This document shows positions 12,401 through 24,339 of a stretch of DNA of 27,672 bases, piece by piece (the stretch's first letter is position 1; each line of letters starts with the position of its first letter). Both the position numbers and the translations under genes were made by a program. Location of the stretch: contig VCCP01000009.1 in the NCBI GenBank assembly GCA_005765155.1, positions 1 to 27,672 on the forward strand, written 5' to 3'. The notes beneath the pieces are model-generated. The model was given only the letters and a program-made list of their open reading frames with translations, searched no databases and had not been told where the DNA came from. This DNA comes from Zelopaecilomyces penicillatus (Eukaryota; Ascomycota; Sordariomycetes; Hypocreales; Pseudodiploosporaceae).

Positions 12401-14220
12401 TTTAATTATTTAAGAATATAATTAAAAGCTTATTAAATTCTTAATATATATTTTATTATTTAAGTCTAATATATTTAATAATATAAAAGCTTAAATTTAT
12501 AAATAATAAAGTTATTATTAAAATTTTTATTAAAAGAAAAAGATTATATTTATATATATATATTAATTAAAGCTAATATTGAGAATTTATTATCCTTTTA
12601 TTTTATAAAATTATTTCTTTAAAAAAATAAGATTATATTTAATTTATTAATATAATTTTAATAGGCTTAAATTTAATATAAAATAGCTTTAATATAATTA
12701 TAAACTCTTTAAATAATATTAACCCTATATAAATATAAAATACTTTTAATTAATATATTTTCTTAATAATACTTTTCTTATACTTTAAAATATTTTTTAA
12801 AATATTAATAGAAATATTTTTTATATTTATTTTTAATTTTCTTTTTTATTAACTTAAATACCTTTTAATAATAAAACTAGAGATTTTATTTAGATTATAT
12901 CTTATTAAATAAAAAAGATTTTAAATATTAAATTATTATTTTTAAAAAACTATAAATATTTATTTTTTAATAAAGATATTTTTTAATTATTAAATAAATA
13001 AAGAAATTAATAATTAAAATAAAATAAAATAAAAGAATATAATTTATTTAATATTTAATAATTAATAATATAAGATAAAATAGTTTAATTTAATTATTTA
13101 TAAAAAATTATAATATATTAATAACTTATAAATAATAAATCCTTTTTATTAAACTTATTTATATTAGAAAGAAGTATTTTATTTATATAAATCCTTATTT
13201 ATAAAGAAAGCTATATAAAAATAAATATTCAGATTTAATATAAAGTTTAATTTAAACTAAATAAATCTATAAAATAAAAAAGATTAAAATATAAAAAATA
13301 GCTTTTAATTTTATTTAAAATAATAATATATAATAAGATCTCATCTTAAAACTATTATTACTAATCTTATAAAAATAATAAAAAAAAGCCTTAAAAGATT
13401 TAAATATTTTTATTATAATTTAATTATATAAAAAAGAATCTATTTAATATTATTAAGCTTAATTAAAATTAAAAAAAGCTTTTATAAGATTTTTTTTTTA
13501 AAAAAAACTTTTATTAATATAAGATTATTTTTAAAGATTATTTTTCTTATTAAAAAATAATATTATTAATAATATCTTTTTTAATTATTTTAAAATTAAA
13601 TAAAGATCTTAAAAATACTTTTTTAAGATATTAAAAACTATTTTTTATCTAAAAAAGATATAAAAAAAATATTTTAAAATATTTATTAATCTTAAAATAA
13701 ATATCTTAATTTTATATTAAATAATAAAAATATTTAATAAATTAATAAATAAAATAAATTATTTTAATCTTATATATTTTTAAAAATCTTTTTTTAATTT
13801 TTAAATTAAATTAAAGATTTTTTTATTATATTTAAAAATAAAAAGAATAATATTATTTAATAAAATAAAATTATATTTAAATTAATCAACTTTTTATTTA
13901 TTATATTTTATTATTAAATAAATAAAAAAAATTAAAAAAAATTAAAATCTTTTTTTTTATATTAAAAAATCTTTATTCTTAATTATTAATCTTTTAAATT
14001 ATTAATTTTAAGAATAATAATTAATTTAATTTAAGAATATTTAAAAAGCTAGATCTTAAAACTAATATAAAAGAAAAAATAAAAATATTATTTTCTTTTA
14101 AATATCTATTAAATTATAATTAGCTTTAAAAGATTCTTTATTAAAAGATATTTTTAAAATTATAAAAAGTTTAATAATATTAAATTATAATTTTATTATT
14201 ATTTTTAAAAATATATATAT
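9480..14220. repeat. RIP-saturated block, probably gag/protease of the minus-strand element plus unknown
   Basis: Composition is the same as in the other RIP blocks, with CA, TG and CG nearly absent and stops in all frames. The part next to 9480 lies where protease and gag of the minus-strand chromovirus should be, but I found no motif I trust (no zinc-knuckle or protease D-S/T-G remains readable). The rest, to 14220, is longer than one gag and may hold another element. No host gene or RNA gene is visible. Confidence 0.6.
10787..10829. repeat. Short tandem repeat, 12-bp unit ATTAATTATCTT
   Basis: About three and a half perfect copies of a 12-base unit lie in a row inside RIP-saturated DNA. 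The array is too short to have an obvious role and probably arose by slippage. Confidence 0.7.
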
Positions 14221-14420
14221 AATAGGATTATAAGGTATAAGATATATATACCTAGAATAATATATAATCCCTAGGTATATAGTACTTCTTGGCTTGCTTT
14301 CACTATTATAATATAGATAAAGCAAGTAATAGTCTTTTATAATAATAATACCTAAATACAATTATCCTTATTCTGCTTAACTATTATAAATTAAACCTAC
14401 TATTATAATATAAAAGAAAT
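14220..14420. repeat. Small better-preserved island with interlocking inverted repeats
   Basis: CA, TG and GC-containing words return here (cttggcttgctttcac and others), unlike the flanks. TATATACCTAG at 14245-14255 pairs with CTAGGTATATA at 14271-14281. CTTGCTTT at 14293-14300 pairs with AAAGCAAG at 14319-14326. The word CTATTATAATATA occurs at about 14304 and again at about 14400. It lies between two chromoviruses whose 5' ends face each other, so an LTR remnant is plausible, but I saw no sequence shared with the 5301-5755 island and no clear TG...CA ends. Confidence 0.4.
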
Positions 14421-17400
14421 AATTAATTATAATATTAAATATTTAATTATTAATTATTATATTAATCTTATCTTTTAATTATTTATTTAATAAATATAAT
14501 ATTATAGAATTTATTAATTTAATAAATAAATTCTTTATAATTACTTCTTTTTAAAAAAGAATTAAATTTATCATTTATAAATTAAGATTATATTATTAAT
14601 AAAATAAAATATTAATTATTTAATAAATAAACTTTTATAAAAAGAAAGTAAAAGGATATTACTTTTAAAATATAAATCTTAAAATAAAAATTAATAATCT
14701 AATATTTTTAAATAAATTTAAAAATATAATAAAAAGAGATTTAAAATCTTATAAAATATATTATTATAATTAAATTAATAGAAATACCTATAAAAAAGAG
14801 TCCTAATATTAAACTAAAAAAAGTCTTTTATATAAAGCTATTATATATAAAAAGTCTTTTTTTATTTATTATAAAATAAATATTTAAAAACTATAACTTT
14901 TTATAAAAAGCTTTTATATATTAAATTATAAGATAATTATTAATTATATATAAAATATTATTAAAAAAGAAATATATTAAAAAGGATTATTATATAATAA
15001 ACCTTTTTTTTTATTAAATTATTTTATTTATAAGAAAATATTTTTAATAAAGAAAAAGCTTAAATCTAAAAAAAAGAATACTAGATTAATTAAAATATAG
15101 CCTTAAAAATAAAGAATCTATAAATAATATAATAAATAGATTAATTAATAGTTTTTAATTATTATATATTAATAATAATAATAATCCTTAATAAATAATT
15201 AAGGCTTTAAATATTATAATAAAATAAATAAATTTTAAGCTATAAAAATATAATATTTTAAATATATTTATAATAATAAATAATTATAAAATATTATAAA
15301 ATATTATAAATTAAAATAAATACTATTTTATCTTAAAATAAAGACTTTAATAACCTATTTAATCTATTAATAAATAATAAAAATCTTTAGATATTTATAA
15401 TATATTTTTATAATATTAATTAATATTAATTAATATTAAAATTATTATAAGAATAAATATTAATATTATAAAATAAAAGATAATTATTTTCTTTATTAAT
15501 ATAAGATTATAAAAAAAGATAAATTAATAGGATTTAATAGATATAATTAATATATAAAAGCTTTTTTTATTAAGTTTTTTAATTATAAAGATTTAATTCC
15601 TTTAATTCTTATAAATTAATATCTTAATTATAAAAATAATTATTAATATTTAATTATATATTAGATTAAATATTATTTATTTTATATTATTAAATCTATT
15701 ATTATATAATTAATAAAAAAGAATCTATTAAATTTATAATTAAAAAATATATTATAAAAGACTATTATAAACTATTTCTTTAAGATTAAAAATAAAATTA
15801 TCTATTTTTAATAAACTCTTTAAAAAACCTATTATAAATAGCTTAAAAAATAAATAAGAAATTACTTTAATAAATAATAATTTAATTATCTTTCTTAAAA
15901 ACTAAATTAGATTAATAAATAAATCTTTATAAATAAGTATTAATATAATAAGTATTAATATAGCTATTTATAAAAGGGTTAAAGTAAAAGATAAGCTTAA
16001 AAAGAAAAAAAAAGCTAGGATTATCAATATATTAAATACTAAAAAAAGTATTATAACCCTAGCTTTAAGAACTCCTTTATTTAATAAACCTATTAAATAT
16101 ATTATATTATAAAAATCTAAGAATATAAATCTAAGAAAATAAATATAAAAAGATATTTATAAATATCTTTTAATATTAAAAAATAGATCTATTAAGATAT
16201 AATATAAAAAAGAATTATTAATTATTTTTAAGGATTTTATTATTCTAATTTTAAATATAATAATATAATTTAAAGAGATTTTAATTAAAAATTTTAAAGA
16301 TATATAAATTATTATACAATAATTTAATAATATAAATAATTAAGAATTAAATATATTAATAAAGATATTAATATTAAAAGAGTTTTAGAATCTATAAATA
16401 TTTATATTAAATATAAATAAAGAGATATTTAAGAAAATAATAATATATATTATTAATATTTATTTAATTAATATAAATACTATCTTAATATTATCTTATT
16501 TTAAATATATTTCTTTAAGCTTTATTAAAATAGCTTTTTTATAATATAATAAATATATAATTAATCCTATAAAATATAAAAATATATTTAATACTTTTAA
16601 TTTTATATTTAAAGAATTTAAATTATATCTTATAATAATATAATTAAAGAAAAAGATCTTTTTATATTTATAATAATAAATAATATTAATTAAGAATATA
16701 AAAATTATTTTAATTTCTAGATTATTAAAAAAGCTTTTCTTAAAATTAAATAAAGCTTTAATAAAAACACTTTAAAAATAATAAATATATTTAAATCTAT
16801 TATAAAAAAAAGGATTTTTATATAAAAGACTTTCTAATATTTATAATTATAATAAATTATTTTTTAAATTATTTTTTAAATTTAATTTAAGAATTATTAT
16901 AGATTCTAATTTAATTAAAATCTTTTAAATCTAAATAATTAAAAGCTTTAATTAATATTAATTTAAAAAGAATCTAATTTTTAAATCTTTTATTTAATAA
17001 TATAATTTAATAATTATTTTAGATATTATAATAATAATATTTTATTTTAATAAAATCTATATAATTATTTAATAAAATTATAATTTAATTTTATATAATT
17101 AATATTTAAATAAATATAAAGATATATATAATATTAAATAAAATTTTAATATTATTTATTTTTAATATAACTTTTATAAAAGCTATAAAATTAATTTTTA
17201 ATTAATATTTAAGAAATAAAGATTTATATATTAAATATTAATTTTAAGATATTTAAATTATAACTTTATTATTAATAAAGTATATTAAGAAATAGAAAAT
17301 AATTCTATTATTTTTTATTAGAAACTATTATTAAGATTTAAAGAATATATTTATAGATTTATTAAGAGATTTAAACTTTTAAAAGAAATCATTATTCTTA

Positions 17401-18100
17401 ATAAAATCTATATTAAATCTTTATAAAGATTTAAAATAAATATTTATAAATTTATTAAAAGATTTAAATCTTTAATTAATTTCTTTATTTTTAATAATTC
17501 TTATTTAATAAAAGAAAATAATATATTAATATATTAAGATTTTCTATTTTAAAATTAATAAATATAAAAATAATCTTTTTAATCTTTTATTATCTAGTTT
17601 AAAAGATAAAATAAGCTATAAAAAAACTATAAAATATTTAATAAGATTTTTAAAAAAAATAAATATATAATAATATATTAATAAATATAATATTTAATAA
17701 AGGCTAAAGATATTAATATTAATATAATGTATAAAAAGAAAATTAATAAAATCTAATCTATTAATAATATTTCTTTTAATAATTTAACTCCTTTTAATAA
17801 TTTAAATTAAAAAGCTATAAAACTATTTTAAATCTAATATTAATTAAAATAAAATCCTTTTTTAAAATATCTTATAAAAAGGGTTTTTAATATAAAATAT
17901 AATTTAAGATTAATAGACATTTATTTAATAAGATTATTAAATAAAGTTAATAAAATCTTAATATTAAAGAAATTAAAAATCTTTATATAACTTTTTTTAT
18001 AATAAAAAAAGATATTTATTTAAGATTAATTTAAATATAAAAAGATAAACCATTTAATTAGCTTTGTTATAATAATTAAAATAATAGAATATAATATATA
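14420..18100. repeat. RIP-saturated block upstream of the plus-strand chromovirus
   Basis: AT-rich, CA/TG-depleted DNA with stops in every frame. The right part should contain gag and protease of the plus-strand element that becomes recognisable at about 18130. I could not identify either, nor any host gene, RNA gene or terminal repeat. Confidence 0.6.
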
Positions 18101-18131
18101 ATAAAAGGGTTTAATATTTATCCTTAAAGGA

Positions 18132-18450
18132 TTTAAAGAAAAGATTATTAAACTATTTAAAAATAGATTAAATAGAGATATATTAAAGGAATCTTATATT
18201 CTATATTAAAACCTTTATTTCCTTATTATAAAAAAGAATAATAATCTAAGATTAATTAACTCTATTATATATATAAATAAATATATTATTAAAGATATAT
18301 TTATCTCTTTTTATATAGATTAATTTAATAAAGACTTTTTAATATATATAATATTTTCTTTTAAATTCTTTTTTAAGCTATAATTAAATCCTATTAAACC
18401 TTAAAAGTAGAGATATAATAATATTCTTAATATTAATTAAATTATTATAA
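18132..18450 (+). pseudogene. Partial decayed reverse transcriptase
   Basis: From 18132 the reading FKEKIIKLFKNRLNRDI is followed at 18231 by KKNNNLRLINSIIYINKYII, then KDIF and, at about 18316, YID-stop-FNKDF. At 18403 KSRDIIIFLILIKLL follows. These match the RT class in which K-K-D-G...R-L-I/V-N leads to a V-D-E-F-S-E-E-F block and then E-S-R-D-x-T-x-F-x-T-P. The substitutions D to N, E to K or stop, and P to S or L are RIP outcomes. The palm active site and everything beyond cannot be found, and the next recognisable segment is integrase, which points to an internal deletion. One or two frameshifts are also needed. Confidence 0.75.
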
Positions 18451-18569
18451 AACTATATAGAAACTATATTAATTAAAGCTTATAATTAAAAAATTTATAT
18501 AGGCTTATATAAAACTATAATAGTATTAAAAGATCTAATATTTTATTTAATAATAAAATAAACTAGATA

Positions 18570-19080
18570 ATAAATCTTTTATTATAAAGTATATTTAGAA
18601 AATTTAATAGATTATATAGAATTATTAGATAAGTTATAGTTAATAATTATTTTATATAAATCTTTTTATATAATAGCTATTAACTTTATTATAGAATTAT
18701 TAAAAAAAGTATTATATTTATTTTAAAAAGTATTAGATTATAAATATCCCTTTAATATAATAATAATAATAATTTATAAATAAAATAGAAAGTCTATATT
18801 AATCCTAGGATTAGTTTATTATATAATTAAATAATAAATAGAAATCTAGCTAAGATTATTATTATTATATAATTAAGGTATATCTAAAATAATAATTAAT
18901 AATAAGAATATTAAGTTTATTTTTAATTTTTAAAAAGGATTTTTTAAGATATTAAGAATAAAATTAATATTTAATACTATATATTATCTATAAATAAATA
19001 GATTATTTAAAAAGAAGAACTAAACTATAAAATTAGTTTTAAGATATTATTTAATTATATTAGATACATTATAAATAAAG
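18570..19080 (+). pseudogene. Decayed integrase zinc-finger region and catalytic core
   Basis: At about 18672 the plus strand reads IAINFIIELLKKS, the start of the core with its first aspartate now asparagine. At 18877 it reads GISKIIINNKNIKFIFNF-stop, then KGFFKILRIKLIFNT, matching the second-aspartate block, S-D-R-D-x-K-F...F-W-K-x-F/L. At 18978 IYYL-stop-INRLFKKKN-stop-T fits the A-Y-H-P-Q-T-D-G-x-x-E-R block with the catalytic glutamate as lysine. Weaker finger-like sequence (FYYKVYLENLIDYIELLDKL) precedes it. The density of matches in one register makes this the clearest transposon assignment in the window. Confidence 0.85.
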
Positions 19081-19319
19081 ATAATTCTAACCTTATAATA
19101 TTCCTTAAATAATTCTATTAATACTTTAATATAAAAATTATTAAATAAATTAATAATAGGATTTAAATCTATTAAATTATTAAATCCTTTATAAAAGAAT
19201 TCTAATAAAATAAATATTAAAGTATTAAATACCTTAAGATATCTATTTATTAAAGAAATAAATTATACTATAAATATAATAATAATATATATAAAATATA
19301 TCTATAACCAGAAATATAA

Positions 19320-19570
19320 ATTAATTAAATTTAAGGTAGATAATAAGGTATATCTTAGATTATATAAGAGATATAAATTATTAAATAAGCTATTTTATAA
19401 ATAATTATAATAATAAATAGATCCTTTTAAGATATTTAATTAAATAGGATTACTAATATATAAACTGGATTTATTTATTTATTAAGGAATTTATTAAATA
19501 ATATTAATAATATATTTATATCTAAAGCTATTAAAACTTAATTTATTTAATAAAGTATTAAATAAAAAAA
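19320..19570 (+). pseudogene. Decayed integrase C-terminal (GPY/F-type) domain
   Basis: From 19324 the reading IKFKVDNKVYLRLYKRYKLL matches the F-K-V-G-D-x-V-Y-L entry of the domain. At about 19419 IDPFKIFN-stop-IGLLIYKLDL follows, which is the GPY/F module with the glycine turned to aspartate. At about 19520 a stretch matches the end of the domain, before the linker. It follows the core after about 240 bases, the usual spacing. Confidence 0.8.
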
Positions 19571-19627
19571 TATAATCTAAAAAAATAAAAGATTAAAAAA
19601 AATAAAAAAAATAAAAGAGATTAATAT

Positions 19628-19745
19628 CTATAGTTTAAATATATAATTAAATAAAAGGGATTTAATATTAAATATAATAAATAAATAAAAAGAAAAGAAT
19701 TAATTTAATTAATAGCTTAATTAATTAAAGATTATAAAAAGAAAT
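19628..19745 (+). pseudogene. Decayed chromodomain of the plus-strand element
   Basis: The frame starting at 19628 reads FKYIIK-stop-KGFNIKYNK, then a stop, then IKRKELI. In the chromodomain fold both stops fall on conserved tryptophans (K-W-K-G and E-W). The element therefore ended with a chromodomain, like its minus-strand neighbour. No intact copy remains. Confidence 0.75.
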
Positions 19746-20420
19746 ACTTTATTAAGGAATTATAAATAAACTATCTATAAAAAGAAATAAAATAAAAAAA
19801 GATAGATAAAATTCTAAAAATAAATATATATATATTATTATTAGCTATAAATAAGAATAGTTATAGAGAAAGTAAAAAATAGATAAGCTAGATATTTAAG
19901 GCTAAAAAGATATATATATTATAAAAAAAAAACCTAATTAATAAAATATAAAAATTAATAAATTAATTATTTAATTATTTTATTATTTTATTAAATCTAT
20001 TTAAAGAAATTATTTATTTAATAGATAAATTAATAAATAAAAATTAATATATTTAATAAAACTACTAGTATATCTAATAATATAATAAACTTATTTAAAG
20101 AATTAAAGATATTAAATAAATTATAAAATAATAATATTAAGCTTTTTAATAAGAATAATACTATTATAATTAAATAATATAAATTAAGAAATAAAAAATA
20201 TAAACTATTAAATTTTTTTTAGAAATTATTTATAAATAAAAAATAATCTTATTATAAAGCTATAATCAAAAAGATATTTTAATATACTAGGATAATCCTT
20301 AATAAATATAAAGATATATTCTATAAGATTATTTAAAAATATAAAACAATATAAATACTTATAAAAATTAAATAGATTTTATAATATAATCTAAAGGATA
20401 TTAAAGAAAAGCTTAATATT

Positions 20421-20471
20421 ATTAAATCGAATACTTAATATATAAAAATAAATTAAATAATTCGATTTAAT
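20421..20471. repeat. 12-bp inverted repeat ATTAAATCGAAT
   Basis: ATTAAATCGAAT at 20421-20432 pairs perfectly with ATTCGATTTAAT at 20460-20471 across 27 bases. Both arms contain CG, a dinucleotide almost absent from the surrounding block. It could be a palindromic part of an LTR; no function can be assigned. Confidence 0.6.
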
Positions 20472-21721
20472 TATATAATACCCTTTTAAATTATAAAGAT
20501 ATTTAGAAATATTATAAATAATATATATAATAATTCAACCAGAATTATTAAAATATATTATATCTTTAAATATATTTTAATAATAATTATAAATTATATA
20601 ATATAGATAATATTTCCTATAATAGGAATTCTATTTAAAATATTATTCTTTTAAAAAGAAATTATTATTACTTAAATAAAAATTAAAAAGTTAGATTATT
20701 TAATAATTAATTTTATTATATTAAAAACTATATATCTAGAAATATTTAATAAACTTAATTATAATAAATAAATAAAAGCTAAAATTATAATATAATTAAA
20801 TAAAAGTAATTATACTAAGGAAATTCTAATAAATATAAATAAAAAATAATTTTATAATAAGATATTAATAATTATTAAATAATTAAATATAAAATAAATC
20901 TATACTTTATTTATTAATAATACTTTTATAATATCTATTAATAATTAATATATTTAAATTAAAAAGATTTTAATATTATTAATAAAAAAGATAATTTTTA
21001 CTATAAATAAAAAGTATAAAGAATATATTAAGATTTTAATTATATAATTAAATAATAAGAATCTTATATAAATCCTTAAAAAATAAAAATATTTAATTAA
21101 AAAGATAATATTATAAGGAATAATTAAAATAATAATTTTATTATTATAAAAAGGCCTTAATTTAATAATTATACCTAAAGAATTAATCTTAAAAAAACTA
21201 TATTTATTATAAAGAATTAAAAAGTATATTAATATTAAATATTTATTAAACTAGATTAAAATAATCTTTATATAAATAAATAATTTTATTAAATTATTAA
21301 TAATATAATATAATAGATAAATAAGAAAAGTTTAATATTTAAATAAGGAAGTATTTTAATTAAGATAAATTATATATTTAAATAAAAATAAATTATTAAA
21401 GTAATTTATTAAGATATTAATATAGGATATAATAAGATTTAAATAATTATATAATTAGATAATAAAAAGATAATCTAATTTAAGATTAGCTATAATTAAA
21501 TAGATATTAAAGGTAAATAATAATAATAAAATTTTTAATAGGCTAAAGAATCTAGATAAATTATTAAATAGATTAATATAAAAGAAGGCTAAGAATAAAA
21601 TAGATAATAAATTCAAAAATAATAATACTTTAGGTTTAAAGATAAAGGATTTAAAGGATAAGAATAAGAATAATAAAAGATCCCAGATTTTCTATTAAAG
21701 GGTAATTATTATATAATATAT

Positions 21722-21785
21722 ATTATATTTTATTACTTTATTACTTTATTATTTTATTACTTTATTATTTTATTACTTTATTATC
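21722..21785. repeat. Imperfect tandem repeat of TTTATTAC/TTTATTAT words
   Basis: Alternating ttactttatt and ttattttatt words run for about 60 bases between two slightly better-preserved patches. It is a simple low-complexity array; a transposon tail is possible but unsupported. Confidence 0.6.
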
Positions 21786-21819
21786 TATTAAGCCTATAAT
21801 TAATTAATCAGTTAATTAA

Positions 21820-22086
21820 TTAATTAAGGCAGCTGCTCTTATTAAAAAAGGCAATATAAATAGCTATATTAGATATAGGAAAACCTTAGGTAGAAGAATT
21901 ATCTCTTTAACTTTATATACACCTAATAATAATATAAATTTATATATATTAATAAATCTCAAAGATTTAAATCCTTTAAAATTATTATTAAAAGATCTAT
22001 TAAAAGATATTATATCCCTTTTAAAACCTTTTAAAAATATTATTTTAAAAAAAGATATAAAATTTATAACTAGCTTTAATTATTAA
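21820..22086 (+). pseudogene. Open stretch of 88 codons, possible relic of a coding region
   Basis: The frame is open from 21820 to a TAA at 22084-22086, unusually long for DNA where stops normally recur every few codons. It contains codons such as GGC, ACC, GGT and AGG in its first third, and reads AALIKKGNINSYIRYRKTLG near its start and LKLLLKDLLKDI further on. There is no ATG at the start and an in-frame stop lies at 21817. I do not recognise a family. It may be the less mutated remnant of a transposon or host coding sequence, or a chance open frame. Confidence 0.3.
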
Positions 22087-24050
22087 AAGCTATTATAATT
22101 AATTAGAATTTAATATATTTAATTAAATTATATTAATTTATAATTATTAAAATTTTAATAGATTTATTAAATTTTATTATTATAAAAGATATTAATTCTT
22201 TTTATTTAATTTATATATAAGCTAAATTAATATATAAATCTTTTTAAAATCTAATTTTAAATCCTTTAAAAGTATTAAAGATTTAAAAAAAGATATTTTT
22301 TAAATAAAATTAATCTTTATAATAAGCTTTTTATAAGGCTTATTTTAATAAAAAGAAAATCTTATTATTAAATAATTATTTTATTATTTAATAAATAGGG
22401 GTTTATTATCTTTTATATTATAAAAAGTGTATTTAAAAGATTAAAAGCCTATATATATTATTAATATATAGTAAGATATAAAATAATTATAATTTTTAGA
22501 TTATTCTTATTTTTATTCTTTTCTTTTTATTATAGCTAGGGTTTATTTATTTATTATTATAATATATATACTTTATTATATTTTTAAGATTAAATTTTAA
22601 TTTTATTCTTATTAAAATTAGTAATAATCTTTTATAATATATTTTATTTTATTATAATTATAATATTTAAATTTTAAAATATAATCTAAAATTAATTATA
22701 TTAATATAATTATATAAGTTTTTTAATTATAATTTTCTTTTTATTTATTTATATAATCTTTTCTAATAGATTTAAATTATTTAAAAATAATCTTTTTTAA
22801 ATATATTATAATATAAAATATTTTTATATATTTTATTTATATTTAATAAAGATAAAATTAATAATAAATCTTAAATTAAATTAAGAATATTTAAAATAAT
22901 CTAAAATATTTAATAAAGGATTTTAATTTATAAGATTTAATAATTTTATTGAGATCCTTTTATTTATTTTATAGTTTAATTTTAAATTTTATATTCTTTT
23001 TATATTAAGTTTCAAGCTTAATAATAAATAATAAAAGAATTAATCAAATAATATTTATAATAATTAATAAAATAATTAATAATATTATTTAAAATTATAT
23101 AATAATTTATTAAATAAGGGTTATTAATATATAATATTTAATAAATTCTTAAAATATAAACCTATTAAAAATATTTATATAAATAAATAAATTAAAATAT
23201 TTTAAATAATATAATTTATTATAATAATAATAAATATAAAATATTATAATTAAAAATTAAATATTAATATAATTAATAATAATAAATAATATAATAATAT
23301 TAAATATATATTAAGAATTAATTAAGATTTAAATTAAAAAAGTAAAAATTAAAGATATATATATATATTATAAATTATAATTTAAATTATAATCCTTATT
23401 ATTAGATTATATTTAATATTATAAATTTATTTATTAAATTATCTTTTTAAAAGTAATTCTAAGCTTAGGATTATCTTTAAAATTATAATCTAATTTTATA
23501 TAATTTTAAACCTTTAATATATATCTAATAATATTATATAATTATAGAATTTAGGCTTATTATATAATCTTAATTATTAAATTATAATAAAATAAATTTA
23601 AGCGATTAATTAATTATTATAAATTATTTAAAAAATTTAAAAAAATAAAAAAAATAAAAAAAGCTTTCAATTTAATATATTTAATAGTAAACTAGATATA
23701 TCTTATTTATTTATATAAATTAGCTTTTTAAGATTATAATTAATATAATTAATATAATTATTTTTAATAAAAAGAAATATATTTAATTTCTTATTAAAAT
23801 ATAAGAAAATAAGCTATAATATATAAATAATATATATTAATTTTCATAATTAAAATATTAAAAAAAAAGTTATTTATATTATTATAATCTTATATATCTT
23901 TTAAAAAATTCCAATATATTAATATATTAATTAAGACTTTAATAAAGTATTATTTAAAATAAAATTTTAATAAATTTATATAATTATAATAATAATTATA
24001 ATATTAATTAAATTACTTTATATTATAATATTAATATATCTATCTATATA

Positions 24051-24336
24051 TTAGTTATTTATATATATTAGTTATTTATATATATTAGTTATTTATATAT
24101 ATAGTTATTTATATATTAGTTATTTATATATTAGTTATTTATATATATTAGTTATTTATATATATTAGTTATTTATATATATTAGTTATTATATATATTA
24201 GTTATTTATATATATTAGTTATTTATATATATTAGTTATTTATATATATTAGTTATTTATATATATTAGTTATTTATATATATTAGTTATTTATATATAT
24301 TAGTTATTTATATATATTAGTTATTTATATATATTA
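24051..24336. repeat. Minisatellite, about 17 copies of TTAGTTATTTATATATA
   Basis: Seventeen occurrences of AGTTA recur at about 17-base spacing over some 286 bases, with a few copies short by two or three bases. The array lies exactly between RIP-saturated DNA and the ordinary-composition promoter region of the mannosidase gene. Tandem slippage explains its form. Copy number is likely to vary between strains, and read collapse is possible in assembly. Confidence 0.9.
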
Positions 24337-24339
24337 TAA

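Larger units (their letters stand above)
18130..19760 (+). mobile_element. RIP-degraded, internally deleted chromovirus, plus strand
   Basis: Plus-strand conceptual translation shows, in order, the first half of a reverse transcriptase (18132-18450), the integrase zinc-finger region and core (about 18570-19080), the integrase C-terminal domain with a GPY/F-type motif (about 19320-19570) and a chromodomain (about 19628-19745). Order and strand fit a chromovirus. RT entry to integrase core spans about 0.5 kb here but about 1.8 kb in the minus-strand element, so roughly 1.3 kb holding the rest of RT and RNase H is missing. The RT wording differs from that of the minus-strand copy (N-S-I-I-Y-I-N-K against Y-I-D-Y), so this is a different lineage. 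Its LTRs and gag were not found. Confidence 0.8.
19760..24050. repeat. RIP-saturated block, mostly unassigned
   Basis: The DNA is AT-rich and CA/TG-depleted, with stops in all frames apart from one 88-codon stretch at 21820-22083. The left end should hold the 3' untranslated part and 3' LTR of the plus-strand chromovirus, but no LTR boundary is visible. Short better-preserved words occur at 20421-20471 and 21660-21960. I see no host gene or RNA gene. Confidence 0.6.

Noticed and set aside
1..24050. Mitochondrial or other organellar origin of the AT-rich DNA
   Set aside because: There are no mitochondrial genes, tRNAs or rRNAs. The loss is specific to CA/TG, decayed nuclear retrotransposons are present, and the block joins a nuclear intron-bearing gene.
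1..24050. Regional centromere
   Set aside because: RIP-type AT-rich DNA with gypsy elements can form fungal centromeres, but nothing in the sequence alone distinguishes that from ordinary heterochromatin. CenH3 ChIP would be needed.
24051..24336. CRISPR-like array
   Set aside because: The units are directly adjacent with no unique spacers, and the context is eukaryotic.
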